The notes below the pieces were generated by a model. That model worked only from the letters and a program-made list of their open reading frames with translations. It was not told the DNA's origin and did no database searches. Below, in pieces: positions 8,320 to 16,090 of a stretch of 35,171 nt of DNA. The position numbers were made by a program, and so were the translations under genes. Source of the DNA: a candidate division WWE3 bacterium RIFCSPHIGHO2_02_FULL_38_14. GTDB lineage: Bacteria > Patescibacteriota > WWE3 > UBA101185 > UBA10185. Numbering within the stretch: position 1 is the first letter of the stretch; the number at the start of each line of letters is the position of its first letter. The stretch spans positions 1 to 35,171 of the forward strand of contig MEVD01000006.1 of NCBI GenBank assembly GCA_001772865.1. The letters are read 5' to 3'.

Positions 8320-8325
8320 ATCTTA
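8320..8325 (-). promoter_or_regulatory. -10-like element of htpX (leaderless arrangement)
   Basis: TAAGAT on the minus strand, exactly 6 nt before the ATG at 8313. The inverted repeat at 8358-8402 lies upstream and could serve as an operator for this promoter. Confidence 0.4.
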
Positions 8326-8357
8326 ACAAATCTTTTAAATTATGGTATATAATACTG

Positions 8358-8402
8358 CTAGAGGTTAACTTGAGCTGTATTGATCCGGAACAATAGCTCT
8401 AG
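8358..8402. repeat. Nested inverted repeat between lemA and htpX
   Basis: The outer arms CTAGAG (8358-8363) and CTCTAG (8397-8402) are perfect complements. The inner arms GAGCTGTATTG (8372-8382) and CAATAGCTC (8391-8399) pair with a 2-nt bulge around an 8-nt loop. Outer and inner arms share bases, so alternative folds are possible. It has no T-tract. It may be the lemA transcript end, an RNA switch or a repressor operator for htpX. Confidence 0.6.
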
Positions 8403-8406
8403 TTGG

Positions 8407-8413
8407 CCTCCTT
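8407..8413 (-). promoter_or_regulatory. Orphan Shine-Dalgarno-like sequence
   Basis: The minus strand reads AAGGAGG 12-18 nt after the lemA stop. No ATG, GTG or TTG follows at a usable distance; the nearest TTG is 13 nt away and would open only an 11-codon frame. It directly precedes the inverted repeat at 8358-8402. Its context (AGAAAGGAGG) matches that of the 60-aa gene at 1178. Confidence 0.45.
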
Positions 8414-8424
8414 TCTTTTATAAA

Positions 8425-8976
8425 TCAAAAATCAACTTTTACAGGTTCTCTTTCGGTTACCTGCGCTTCAAAGAATTTTTCGGGTAAGAAACCCATCATA
8501 CTTGCCATCATATTATTCGGAAATACCACTAAAGTTTCGTTATATTCTCTCACTACTGAATTGTAGAACTGTCTGGAGTAGGCAATTTTATCTTCGGTAT
8601 CGCTAAGTTCTTTCTGAAGATTTATAAATCCTTCCTGCGCTTTTAGCTCAGGATAAGCTTCAGCTACTGCAAAAAGTGATTTTAGCGCACCGGTCAGCAT
8701 ATTATTGGCTTCCTGAACCTGTCCTACATCTTTCGCATTCATTAATGCAGATCGTGCCTTTGTGACATTTTCAAAAACTTCTTTTTCGTGAGCGGCGTAT
8801 CCTTTTACTGTTTCAACAAGGTTTGGAATTAAGTCAACCCTTCTTTTAAGCTGGACATCAATGTGACTCCAGGCTTCTTTTATTTTCACCTTTAATGACG
8901 CTAATTTGTTATAAACACCAATTACAAATAACACAACAAGTGCAAGTGGAACAAGCAAAACTAATAACGCTTCCAT
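8425..8976 (-). CDS. lemA: LemA family membrane protein
   Basis: 183 residues. One N-terminal membrane segment (about 3-22) is followed by a long helical domain on the other side of the membrane. Family hallmarks are [36 protein letters not shown] and [18 protein letters not shown]. The molecular function is unknown in the family; it is often paired with HtpX, as here. The ATG has a strong AGGAGG 4 nt upstream. Confidence 0.96.
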   Translation of the reverse strand: MEALLVLLVPLALVVLFVIGVYNKLASLKVKIKEAWSHIDVQLKRRVDLIPNLVETVKGYAAHEKEVFENVTKARSALMNAKDVGQVQEANNMLTGALKSLFAVAEAYPELKAQEGFINLQKELSDTEDKIAYSRQFYNSVVREYNETLVVFPNNMMASMMGFLPEKFFEAQVTEREPVKVDF

Positions 8977-8996
8977 TTTTCCTCCTTTTTCAACTT

Positions 8997-9028
8997 AATG
9001 ATTATGTATTGATTCTATCACAATCATT
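8997..9028. terminator. Inverted repeat at the polX 3' end
   Basis: AATGATT (8997-9003) and AATCATT (9022-9028) are perfect 7-bp complements around an 18-nt loop. The repeat overlaps the polX stop codon and lies between polX and lemA. There is no T-tract, so termination is only a possibility. Confidence 0.3.
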
Positions 9029-10778
9029 TAGAATTGATAATTTTTTCAAATTCATCCAAATTCAAAGTGTTAATTATATCTGATTTTGTGCATCCACCAC
9101 GTCTGGCAACGTCAATTCCGTAGTTTAAATAATAAAGCTGGTCAGTAGCGTGCGCATCGGTATTTACAAAAAACTTTAATCCGTATTCCAAAGCTTCTTT
9201 AATTAAGTCGTCCGTCAAATCGAGTCTGTTAACCTGTGAATTTATTTCAAAGTATTTATTGTTGCTTTGAGCTGCTCTAAAAACTTTTGTCCAGTCTGTG
9301 TCGCTGGCATCTCTTTCGTTTATTAATCTTCCGGTCGGGTGGCCTATAAAAGTAACATAAGGATTTTCTAGGGAATTTATAAGCCTTTTTGTTATAACTT
9401 CCCGGTCCTGATCAAATGATGTATGAATGGATGCAATAACATAGTCCAATTCTTTAAGAAGTCCGTCAGGAAGCGCTAATGTTGTATCAGCCAAAATATT
9501 AACTTCATATCCGAAAAAAAGCTTTATGTCTTTATATTTTTCGTTAAGTTTTTTAATTTTCTCTTTTTTTTCATAAATTATCTTTTCAACAGCTTTATAC
9601 CCACGGCTTTGAACACTTGGAGCATGGTCGGAAATCCCGTAATATTTATATCCCATCGTATGTGCTGTTTTTACCATTTCCTCCAAAGTATCTACCCCGT
9701 CTGAATCCGTTGTATGAGTATGACTATCTCCTTTGATGTCTTCTAATTTAACTAGTTCAGGAACTTTATTTTTTAAAGATAGCTCAACTTCATTTTTGCC
9801 GTGCCTCAATTCCGGAGGTATATACTGCATGTCTAAAAACTTATAAAACTCCTCTTCGGTAGAAAATTTATATAGTTTATTTCTATAAGTAATTCCGTAT
9901 TCCGACAAAGATTTGCCTTTTTCCAGGCTGTATGTGCGCAGAATAATATTATGCTGCTTAGAACCTGTAAAATACTGCATCATTGAACCATAAGCCGCTG
10001 GATCCGAAGTTCTTAAGTCTACCTGAATATCATTTTTCAGCACGACCGAAACTTTTTTATCTCCTTTTGAAAGCACGTCATCAATTTCCGGATACTTCAT
10101 AAAATGCTCAATAACTTTTTCACTGTTATTTGTTGAAACAGCAATATCGATATCACCTACCGTCGGGTTTCTTCTTCTTAAAGAGCCTAATGATTCAGCC
10201 TGCAGAACTACGTTAAGTTTCTTTATATAATTAAGCAGCCTATCGGATATTTCTTCTGCCTGAAATAAAAGCAGTCTTTTCTTTGCGTTTTTAGTCATTT
10301 TGGCTTCAGTTATGGCATCTAAAATATCTTTTTCTGATTTTTCACCGAAACTTTCCAAATTACGTATCTGACCTTTCTCTGCAGCAAGTTTTACTTTTTC
10401 CATTGCACTGCTTCTGTCTGACAATTTAAAAGCCATCGCCAGTTTTAAGGCTTTTTTTGCGCCTATTCCGCGCACTCCGATTAAGCCGAACATACCTTCC
10501 GGAAGCCCTTTTTTAACCGAATCAAACTTATCTACTTTTCCCGTCTTAAAAAGCTCGTCTAAATGAGACTCCAGAGTTGCTCCCACTCCCGGTATTTCTC
10601 TTAATCGCTTATCTTCCCACAGGTCATAAACTGTTGAAGTCAGGTTATCAATTGCTGATATCGCGTTCTGATATGCTCTGGTTTCAAAAATATTAAATCC
10701 TTTAACTTCCATCGCAGCTAATACTTCTTTTAATATTTGGACTATTTCTCTATTTGTGAATTTATGGGGTTTATCCAC
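9024..10778 (-). CDS. polX: Family X DNA polymerase with PHP domain
   Basis: A 584-residue bacterial PolX, a gap-filling base-excision repair polymerase joined to a metal-dependent PHP exonuclease/phosphoesterase. Residues 1-110 carry the helix-hairpin-helix 8-kDa region (IPGVGATL, GVRGIGAKKA). The polymerase signature is GSLRRR with D209 and D211 (GDID) and the third Asp D254 (VDLR). The PHP domain begins with DSHTHT (351-356), followed by EVNIL, ASIHTSF, IGHPTGR and NTDAHA. The start is GTG, with TAAAAT ending 6 nt upstream and no SD. With a FEN-less PolI nearby, PolX may matter for repair in this genome. Confidence 0.96.
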   Translation of the reverse strand: MDKPHKFTNREIVQILKEVLAAMEVKGFNIFETRAYQNAISAIDNLTSTVYDLWEDKRLREIPGVGATLESHLDELFKTGKVDKFDSVKKGLPEGMFGLIGVRGIGAKKALKLAMAFKLSDRSSAMEKVKLAAEKGQIRNLESFGEKSEKDILDAITEAKMTKNAKKRLLLFQAEEISDRLLNYIKKLNVVLQAESLGSLRRRNPTVGDIDIAVSTNNSEKVIEHFMKYPEIDDVLSKGDKKVSVVLKNDIQVDLRTSDPAAYGSMMQYFTGSKQHNIILRTYSLEKGKSLSEYGITYRNKLYKFSTEEEFYKFLDMQYIPPELRHGKNEVELSLKNKVPELVKLEDIKGDSHTHTTDSDGVDTLEEMVKTAHTMGYKYYGISDHAPSVQSRGYKAVEKIIYEKKEKIKKLNEKYKDIKLFFGYEVNILADTTLALPDGLLKELDYVIASIHTSFDQDREVITKRLINSLENPYVTFIGHPTGRLINERDASDTDWTKVFRAAQSNNKYFEINSQVNRLDLTDDLIKEALEYGLKFFVNTDAHATDQLYYLNYGIDVARRGGCTKSDIINTLNLDEFEKIINSK

Positions 10779-10784
10779 AAATAA

Positions 10785-10790
10785 ATTTTA
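10785..10790 (-). promoter_or_regulatory. -10-like element of polX (leaderless arrangement)
   Basis: TAAAAT on the minus strand, 6 nt before the GTG start at 10778, with no SD. Confidence 0.45.
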
Positions 10791-10825
10791 CCATCAAAAT
10801 TTCCTTATCGTACAATACGCTTTTA

Positions 10826-10854
10826 TTGAACTTTACATACGGAGTTGCTACTAT
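10826..10854 (+). promoter_or_regulatory. Promoter of tRNA-Asp
   Basis: TTGAAC (10826-10831), a 17-nt spacer and TACTAT (10849-10854). Transcription would begin near 10861, about ten bases before the mature tRNA. It is among the best-formed promoters in the window. Confidence 0.7.
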
Positions 10855-10870
10855 AAGGTGCACACGCTTT

Positions 10871-10947
10871 GGGGCCGTAGCTCAGTTGGTTAGAGCGCTT
10901 CCCTGTCACGGAAGAGGTCGCGGGTTCGAGACCCGTCGGTCCCGCCA
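10871..10947 (+). tRNA. tRNA-Asp (anticodon GTC)
   Basis: The full cloverleaf can be drawn. The acceptor stem GGGGCCG pairs with CGGTCCC with one G-T pair. The D arm is GCTCAGTTGGTTAGAGC, the anticodon loop CTGTCAC gives GTC, and the T arm contains GGTTCGAGACC. The CCA end is encoded. Confidence 0.97.
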
Positions 10948-10989
10948 TTAATAAATTTAACTGCATTGTCTACTGCCCAGAAAATATGA

Positions 10990-11009
10990 ATTTCGCTTAA
11001 ACGCGAAAT
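10990..11009 (+). repeat. Hairpin before the LysM gene
   Basis: ATTTCGC (10990-10996) pairs with GCGAAAT (11003-11009) around a 6-nt loop. It lies just upstream of the SD-like AGGGGGTGA (11015-11023) and has no T-tract. It may be a 5' UTR structure of the LysM gene or processing debris after the tRNA. Confidence 0.45.
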
Positions 11010-11035
11010 ACAAAAGGGGGTGAATCTAATTTCAC

Positions 11036-11653
11036 ATGCCCGAAGCTAATCAAACAAACCCAAAAGAGTCCAGAGACGGGCTGGCGTTGATATTAGGCGG
11101 TATATTCATTTTAGGATTGGTTTTTGCTACATACACTTACTTCAATAAAAGTTCGGAAGTACAAAATACCGAACTAAGTTCTGAAGAAACTTCCATATTG
11201 GATAAACTTAAAAATATAATTTCATCAAATACTGTGCGTGAAGAAGGAGAAGAAGAAGAAAAAGGAGATGAGATAGCACAAGGAGAGAAAAAAGAAACGA
11301 GTGAAGAGGGACAAGTACAGGATGAAGAAGAAATTAGCAAACCTGAAGGAAAAAATGGAAGTTTATTGAACTTAGGTACAGGCGGGCCGACCAACGGCAC
11401 TGAGAATAAAGAGGAAACCGCGTTTTCGGAATTAGCGTGGATACCCAATGATTATACTAAAGGTGATATATCCGGATCGTCATATAAAGTAAAAAGCGGA
11501 GATACATTATGGGAAATATCAGACGGAATATACGGCAGCGGATTTGAATGGACCAAAATTCTTGAGGCGAATAAGGATTCGGTAGGATTTTTACCGAACG
11601 GTAGTCAAGCTTTGATTGTTCCCGGACAAGTATTATCGTTACCGGCACCATAG
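11036..11653 (+). CDS. Membrane-anchored LysM domain protein
   Basis: 205 residues. A short cytoplasmic start is followed by a membrane helix (about 15-33), a low-complexity acidic linker (about 63-105, rich in Glu and Lys) and one LysM domain at 149-202 (YKVKSGDTLWEIS...IVPGQVLSLP). LysM binds GlcNAc-containing glycans, so the protein probably ties the membrane to peptidoglycan or a surface polysaccharide; no catalytic domain is present. The SD-like AGGGGGTGA is 12 nt before the ATG, rather far. It is a single gene between tRNA-Asp and tRNA-Gly and may be read through from the tRNA-Asp promoter. Confidence 0.9.
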   Translation: MPEANQTNPKESRDGLALILGGIFILGLVFATYTYFNKSSEVQNTELSSEETSILDKLKNIISSNTVREEGEEEEKGDEIAQGEKKETSEEGQVQDEEEISKPEGKNGSLLNLGTGGPTNGTENKEETAFSELAWIPNDYTKGDISGSSYKVKSGDTLWEISDGIYGSGFEWTKILEANKDSVGFLPNGSQALIVPGQVLSLPAP

Positions 11654-11674
11654 GAATTTGGGAACTAATCGTGG

Positions 11675-11749
11675 TTTTTTTTACTGCCTGAAAAGTGATT
11701 AATAGCTGCTCCCTAACTCTGCAGGTGGGGAGGCGGTGAAATTATTAAT
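11675..11749 (+). other. Structured intergenic element before tRNA-Gly
   Basis: The stretch begins with eight T residues (11675-11682), perhaps the end of the LysM transcript. A two-part hairpin follows: ATTAATA (11698-11704) pairs with TATTAAT (11743-11749), and inside it CTCCC (11709-11713) pairs with GGGAG (11728-11732) around a loop containing the palindrome CTGCAG. I match it to no known RNA family. It could be a small RNA, a transcript end or a remnant. The SD-like GGGAGG before ATGATC opens only a 7-codon frame. Confidence 0.4.
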
Positions 11750-11774
11750 GATCGAATGCTTTGATCTATAAATG

Positions 11775-11780
11775 TATAAT
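11775..11780 (+). promoter_or_regulatory. -10 element of tRNA-Gly
   Basis: Perfect TATAAT, 21 nt before the mature tRNA start. No clear -35 lies at the standard spacing. Confidence 0.5.
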
Positions 11781-11801
11781 AGTGAGGTTTAAATTCAAAA
11801 C

Positions 11802-11877
11802 GCGGACGTGGCTTAGCTGGTAAAGCGTCTCCTTCCCAAGGAGAAGATCGCGGGTTCGAATCCCGTCGTCCGCTCCA
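11802..11877 (+). tRNA. tRNA-Gly (anticodon CCC)
   Basis: The acceptor GCGGACG/CGTCCGC pairs perfectly. The anticodon stem TCTCC/GGAGA encloses loop TTCCCAA, giving anticodon CCC for GGG codons. The T arm is GGGTTCGAATCCC and the CCA end is encoded. Confidence 0.96.
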
Positions 11878-11945
11878 GATAATTTTGAGTGCTCCCCTAA
11901 AAAGATTTAAATAAATTAAATTTTAATTATTTCCAATATTCCTGA

Positions 11946-11951
11946 TACTAT
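11946..11951 (+). promoter_or_regulatory. -10-like element of the 129-aa membrane gene
   Basis: TACTAT, 6 nt before the GTG at 11958. The same spacing recurs at other first genes and supports this start. Confidence 0.4.
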
Positions 11952-11957
11952 ATAAAC

Positions 11958-12347
11958 GTGTTAAATATAATCAATTTAATTGTGTTTTTCCCTATAATTA
12001 TAGATTTTTTTAAAGAGTTTCCTGTTTTACAAAAAAACTTTAAATACAGGGTAATAAAAGGGTATATATTCCTCGTAGGACTTCCACTTATATTTATATA
12101 TATTAGCAGCAATGCAATAAATGCTATGTTTAGTAGTTTACCTAATATTAATTTAATTTTCACAATTCATGTACTATTTGCATATATCACAAGTAACAAA
12201 TTATTTTATTATCGATTAAAAAGAGAGAAAATTGATTTCGGAACTGAAAGATGGTTTATGACGAGATTTTACAGGGATCTATTTTACGCACTTATTCTTG
12301 CTTTGCCGGCTCTTGGGTATTTTTTTCTACTTCATCCAATTTATTAA
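11958..12347 (+). CDS. Small multi-pass membrane protein of unknown function
   Basis: 129 residues with about four hydrophobic segments (near 3-16, 35-55, 64-82 and 108-126) and a short basic loop. I recognise no family. The GTG start lacks an SD, but TACTAT lies 6 nt upstream as at other first genes. It lies on the plus strand between tRNA-Gly and the convergent LAB_N gene and overlaps that gene by 4 nt at its 3' end. A 71-codon frame on the opposite strand is shorter and has no start signal. Its reality is likely but not certain. Confidence 0.6.
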   Translation: MLNIINLIVFFPIIIDFFKEFPVLQKNFKYRVIKGYIFLVGLPLIFIYISSNAINAMFSSLPNINLIFTIHVLFAYITSNKLFYYRLKREKIDFGTERWFMTRFYRDLFYALILALPALGYFFLLHPIY

Positions 12348-12670
12348 CTTACCAGTCTGTCGGCTTTCTTTTTATTGTGGATAAGCATTAGGTTTCTTAT
12401 ATAGATTAATGTATTTAGAATTGACGCCGTAGTAAATACAATATCCTGCCGTCGAATGGAATATACCAAAATCATTAATGAGCCTGCGATGCTCAAATAC
12501 CAGAAAGCAACCGGAATAACACTTTGTTTCTTTTTTTCCGATTCCCACCATTGAACAACAAACCTCATAAAAAAAACAAACTGGGCTGTAAAACCAAATA
12601 TTATCCAAGGATCCCAGAATTTTTCAATTATTTGCTGTATTTGTCCCGGCATACTTGTTGATAGTATCAC
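12344..12670 (-). CDS. LAB_N (lipid A biosynthesis N-terminal) domain membrane protein
   Basis: 108 residues with three hydrophobic helices. The segment FVVQWWESEKKKQSVIP followed by AFWYLSIAGSLMIL is the signature of the LAB_N domain, named after the N-terminus of some lipid-A-disaccharide synthases. Free-standing copies occur near glycosyltransferases and polysaccharide genes in bacteria without LPS. The function of the free domain is not established. The start overlaps the stop of the MFS gene (ATGA), so the two form an operon and are translationally coupled. Confidence 0.85.
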   Translation of the reverse strand: MILSTSMPGQIQQIIEKFWDPWIIFGFTAQFVFFMRFVVQWWESEKKKQSVIPVAFWYLSIAGSLMILVYSIRRQDIVFTTASILNTLIYIRNLMLIHNKKKADRLVS

Positions 12671-13959
12671 TTGCTGGAATTATTTTCCAACAATTCTATG
12701 TTTTTCTGTGGAAGTTGAAGTTTATTAGGTGTTACAAACATTAATATAAAAGCAACCGTACAAACGATGATTCCTACAATACCCAAAGTTGAAAGGTATC
12801 CGACTTTATCCGACAAAAAACCGACTATTATAGGACCTAAAATATAAGCAAGGGAACCGGTTGATAAATTCAATCCGATTAAATGTTGTTTGGATCCGTT
12901 TAGTCTTTCAAGCAAATCGCTGAAAACGGCCTCACTTAAAGGCCAGGCAAATGAAAGCGAAAGGCTGGATAAAAACACAACTAAAAGAACAGAATATTTA
13001 TCTTTTGTAAACAACAATGAGGCTAAAAATATTCCACCTAAAAGCATACTGGTTAAGTAAAGCCTTTTTTTGCCGGTTTTTATTCCGAGTTTGGAAACAA
13101 TGATACCTCCTAAAATTATCGGAACTGAATAAACTAATATGACAATCCAGTCAATGTAGCTATTTTCACCGAAAAGCTCCAACCCCAATAAACCTCCGAT
13201 AGTCCAGAATGCCGACTCAACAAAAACTAAGGTGATTGATGCTACGATTAGTGTATTCAGCTTTCTTAAGAAGTGAAGCCAGTATTTAAGTTCTGAGGAG
13301 AGGTTAAAATAATATTTTTCCCGGGATTTTATTTTTAATCCTTCATTTTTATCCAATGTAGCTATAACTGCTACTGCCAAACTCAATCCTATTATTTGAA
13401 TCAAAACTGTAATTAAAGCTGATTGGAAAATACTTAATTTAATAAGTAAACCTCCAATGATCGGTCCAAATATAATAGCAAATTCTGATACCATATACAT
13501 AATTCCCCAATCTTTTGAATATTGGTGAACTTTATCCTCTTTAACAATAAATTCTCTTTTTGAGAATGATACAAGCTCAAAATAGACACCCCACGAAGCT
13601 GAAGCTGCCAAAAATAATAAAACCGGTAGTATTGAACTCTCTCCCAAAGAATAATATCTACCCAACGCAGTAAGCAGCGGGAATAAAAATGAAATTAATA
13701 TCCCAAATATCAGCTTCGACTTCCAAGTTAAATTCCTGATCAGTTGAGGAAAAGAAATATCGCAAAATAGTCCTACTAAAGACGAAAAACCCATAATTAA
13801 TCCCAGCGTGAAGTTTGAAAAGACTGATTCCTCAACAATTATCGGAAATATATATGACATTAAGGAATCAACTAAGTGGAAAACTGCAATTGGAACAGCA
13901 AAAAAATAAACAGCACCGATTGGTGAACGATATAATGTTTTAGATAAGGAATACCTCAT
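12667..13959 (-). CDS. Major facilitator superfamily transporter
   Basis: 430 residues with about twelve hydrophobic helices and a central cytoplasmic loop (near 200-230), as expected of MFS carriers. The substrate cannot be told; no strong drug-exporter signature is evident. The ATG lies 7 nt from a perfect TATAAT and has no SD, so its mRNA may be leaderless. It is coupled to the LAB_N gene by an ATGA overlap, so the substrate might be an envelope precursor, but this is inference from position only. Confidence 0.88.
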   Translation of the reverse strand: MRYSLSKTLYRSPIGAVYFFAVPIAVFHLVDSLMSYIFPIIVEESVFSNFTLGLIMGFSSLVGLFCDISFPQLIRNLTWKSKLIFGILISFLFPLLTALGRYYSLGESSILPVLLFLAASASWGVYFELVSFSKREFIVKEDKVHQYSKDWGIMYMVSEFAIIFGPIIGGLLIKLSIFQSALITVLIQIIGLSLAVAVIATLDKNEGLKIKSREKYYFNLSSELKYWLHFLRKLNTLIVASITLVFVESAFWTIGGLLGLELFGENSYIDWIVILVYSVPIILGGIIVSKLGIKTGKKRLYLTSMLLGGIFLASLLFTKDKYSVLLVVFLSSLSLSFAWPLSEAVFSDLLERLNGSKQHLIGLNLSTGSLAYILGPIIVGFLSDKVGYLSTLGIVGIIVCTVAFILMFVTPNKLQLPQKNIELLENNSSK

Positions 13960-13966
13960 TTTTTAA

Positions 13967-13972
13967 ATTATA
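13967..13972 (-). promoter_or_regulatory. -10 element of the MFS/LAB_N operon (leaderless arrangement)
   Basis: Perfect TATAAT on the minus strand with 7 nt to the ATG at 13959. Confidence 0.55.
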
Positions 13973-14021
13973 CGTGAACCCTCTATATGTTGTAATATAC
14001 ACATATTGCCAGAGTAAGTTC

Positions 14022-14044
14022 CACAAAATGGAATACCATTTGTG
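14022..14044. repeat. Inverted repeat between MFS and tRNA-Thr
   Basis: CACAAAATGG and CCATTTGTG pair over nine base pairs with one bulged A around a 4-nt loop. It lies about 50 nt upstream of the MFS promoter and 23 nt before the tRNA. Its role is unknown; it may be an operator for either transcript. Confidence 0.4.
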
Positions 14045-14067
14045 ACTCTTCGCTAGTAATTTATTTT

Positions 14068-14142
14068 GCCGGTGTAGCTCAATGGTAGAGCAACCCCTTC
14101 GTAAGGGGTAGGTTATCGGTTCAAGTCCGATTACCGGCTCCA
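14068..14142 (+). tRNA. tRNA-Thr (anticodon CGT)
   Basis: The acceptor GCCGGTG/TACCGGC has one G-T pair. The anticodon stem ACCCC/GGGGT encloses TTCGTAA, giving CGT for ACG codons. The T arm is TCGGTTCAAGTCCGA and CCA is encoded. Confidence 0.96.
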
Positions 14143-14166
14143 TAAGCCTTTTAGATAGTGTAAAAT

Positions 14167-14172
14167 TATAGA
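14167..14172 (+). promoter_or_regulatory. -10-like element of the Ig-like gene (leaderless arrangement)
   Basis: TATAGA, 6 nt before the ATG at 14179, with no SD. Transcription from tRNA-Thr, which ends 36 nt upstream, could also continue into the gene. Confidence 0.35.
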
Positions 14173-14178
14173 ACACAT

Positions 14179-14916
14179 ATGATTAATAAAAATTATCTTT
14201 TTAATCTTGATTATAGAAAACTCTCAAATCAAGAATTAAAACAAAGGCTCACTACTCTCCTTTTGATTAATGTTCTAACCATTGGGAGTTTGATTGCTGC
14301 TATTACTATATTTGGTCCTCAAATCGGGGGAATGCTTGCTTATATTTCTGTACATAGAAACGAAAAAGACAAAGATAATATACAAAGTACTACAGCACCG
14401 ATATTTTCTAATGTGCCAAAAGCTACCAATAAAGAGTCATTAACTTTAAATGGGATAGCAAAACCCGGCTCCGAAATAAAATTATTCGTAAATGGCCCGG
14501 AAATTTCTACAACTACTGCTGATTCAAACGGTCTTTTCACTTTTGTCGATATAGGTTTGGTAGAAGGAGCAAATACTTTTTTTGCAAAAGCTATAGATAC
14601 GGAAAATAAGGAAAGCCCGCCTTCCCAGGTGATAACAATTGAATATGACAATAAAGCACCTGATATTCAAATTGAGTTCCCAAAAGAGGGAGAAACTGTA
14701 AAAAATCTTGATAAAAGAATAATAGTTAAGGGCAAAGTGAATGAAAAATCGGTAATAAAAGTTAACGAAAAACTTGCAATATTGAAAAATGACTTATCAT
14801 TTGAGGCAATATTGGGAGTTGAGGAAGGTAATTTAGAAGTTAAAATTATCGCAACTGATGAGGCTGGAAACAAAAAAGAAGAATTATTAAAAATCAGGTA
14901 CGAGAAGAGAAGTTAA
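14179..14916 (+). CDS. Membrane-anchored protein with two Ig-like domains
   Basis: 245 residues. The N-terminal cytoplasmic part is followed by a membrane helix (about 27-50). Two bacterial Ig-like beta domains follow at about 72-156 (GIAKPGSEIKLFVNG, EGANTFFAKAID) and 160-242 (VKGKVNEKSVIKVN, GNLEVKIIATDEAGN). Such domains serve adhesion or scaffolding at the cell surface; no enzyme domain is present. Its 3' end overlaps the convergent polymerase gene by 23 nt. There is no SD, and the start is supported by a -10-like TATAGA 6 nt upstream. Confidence 0.85.
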   Translation: MINKNYLFNLDYRKLSNQELKQRLTTLLLINVLTIGSLIAAITIFGPQIGGMLAYISVHRNEKDKDNIQSTTAPIFSNVPKATNKESLTLNGIAKPGSEIKLFVNGPEISTTTADSNGLFTFVDIGLVEGANTFFAKAIDTENKESPPSQVITIEYDNKAPDIQIEFPKEGETVKNLDKRIIVKGKVNEKSVIKVNEKLAILKNDLSFEAILGVEEGNLEVKIIATDEAGNKKEELLKIRYEKRS

Positions 14917-16090
14917 AATATTCCGCAAGCGCTAAAAACAATATCCATAAAACAGCTATTTGAGGAAAAAACAAAGAATTTACAAATAATGAATGAACCA
15001 TCAATCCTAAGAAAGATAACGTATAAAATATAAATTCTTTAGATTTAAAAAATAATATAAGAGGATGCATCAATCCCATTAAGAATATTACAAATCCTAT
15101 AATTCCTGTCGTAGCCAGAACCAAAAGTAAGCTCGAATCCGAACCGGCTCCGGAATGTCCACCTAACGTATCCGGAGAAACAAAACCATATTCCAGCTGA
15201 GCGTATCTGTACGCGTTAAATCCGACACCAATTACCGGGTTATCTTTAGATATTTCCACGGCATTACTCCATGAAATAAACCTATAATAAGCCGAATCAG
15301 CTGGATCAGTGCTACCAGAGATTCTGGTTTGAATACGCGGAACCGCAAAATATGCTAAAAATGCCATTAGTCCCGCCATAATAATTAACTTTGGTGATTT
15401 TAAAATACCGTAAATAAGCACAATTAAACTAAACATCAACCAGGCGCTTCTTGAAAATGTTAAAAGTAATGATATTAAAAATAATATTAACAATATATAA
15501 AAAAGCTTCTTTGAAATTCTGCCTTTTAAATCCAATTTATAGTATAAAAGTAAAATAAAACATAGGTTTATGTAAGCCCCGGTAAAGTTCGGATCAAAAA
15601 ATGTAGAAGCCAACCGGTATTTATGTGGATCCCATCCAAAATCGGGATCAAGAACCTCAAAATCCGGCAATATAATTAATTGGATAAAACCTAATATACA
15701 AATTATAACTCCTGACAATATTATTGTTTTAATAATAATATCCGTTTTGATAATGTTTTTAGTTAATAAATTAAAAGTTGTAGTTGCAAACAATAGATAA
15801 ATAAATAATCTTATAAGGTATGAAATTGAAGTTAAAAATTCAAATGTCTCAAGTTTATATTTGTTTGCTACTAATGTCGTTAATCCGATGAAACAGAATA
15901 TAAAAAACATAACTAGAGTCTTAGGAATAATAAGCTGACGATTAATAAGTAAATATACAATTCCCAATAATGCATATATTAAAATAAAAACGTCAAACAA
16001 ATATAGATTTATTCCTTCTGATTTTGAAACAGAAGATAATTGGCCTAAGGCCAGTATGAAAAAACTAATTACAAACAGACTTTTAAGCAT
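14894..16090 (-). CDS. O-antigen ligase/polymerase-like (Wzy/WaaL type) membrane protein
   Basis: 398 residues with ten or more hydrophobic helices and one long extracytoplasmic loop (about 235-310) containing VGVGFNAYR, a typical spot in the Wzy_C/O-antigen ligase family. It probably polymerises or transfers a lipid-linked surface glycan on the outer face of the membrane. Its ATG lies inside the 3' end of the flippase gene (8-nt overlap), so the two are coupled. Polymerase and ligase cannot be told apart from sequence alone. Confidence 0.88.
   Translation of the reverse strand: MLKSLFVISFFILALGQLSSVSKSEGINLYLFDVFILIYALLGIVYLLINRQLIIPKTLVMFFIFCFIGLTTLVANKYKLETFEFLTSISYLIRLFIYLLFATTTFNLLTKNIIKTDIIIKTIILSGVIICILGFIQLIILPDFEVLDPDFGWDPHKYRLASTFFDPNFTGAYINLCFILLLYYKLDLKGRISKKLFYILLILFLISLLLTFSRSAWLMFSLIVLIYGILKSPKLIIMAGLMAFLAYFAVPRIQTRISGSTDPADSAYYRFISWSNAVEISKDNPVIGVGFNAYRYAQLEYGFVSPDTLGGHSGAGSDSSLLLVLATTGIIGFVIFLMGLMHPLILFFKSKEFIFYTLSFLGLMVHSLFVNSLFFPQIAVLWILFLALAEYFNFSSRT

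Noticed and set aside
10971-11695. Near-repeat TACTGCC..GAAAA on both sides of the LysM gene as mobile-element ends
   Set aside because: The match is short and gapped, with no target duplication, transposase or terminal inverted repeats.
11948-12163. Minus-strand 71-codon frame opposite the 129-aa membrane gene
   Set aside because: It is shorter, has no start signal and is enclosed by the plus-strand frame, which has a -10 6 nt before its GTG.
13940-14176. Minus-strand open frame of 78 codons opposite tRNA-Thr
   Set aside because: It reads MEPVIGLEPITYPLRRGCS-like sequence, a well-known artefact of translating the antisense of a tRNA gene.
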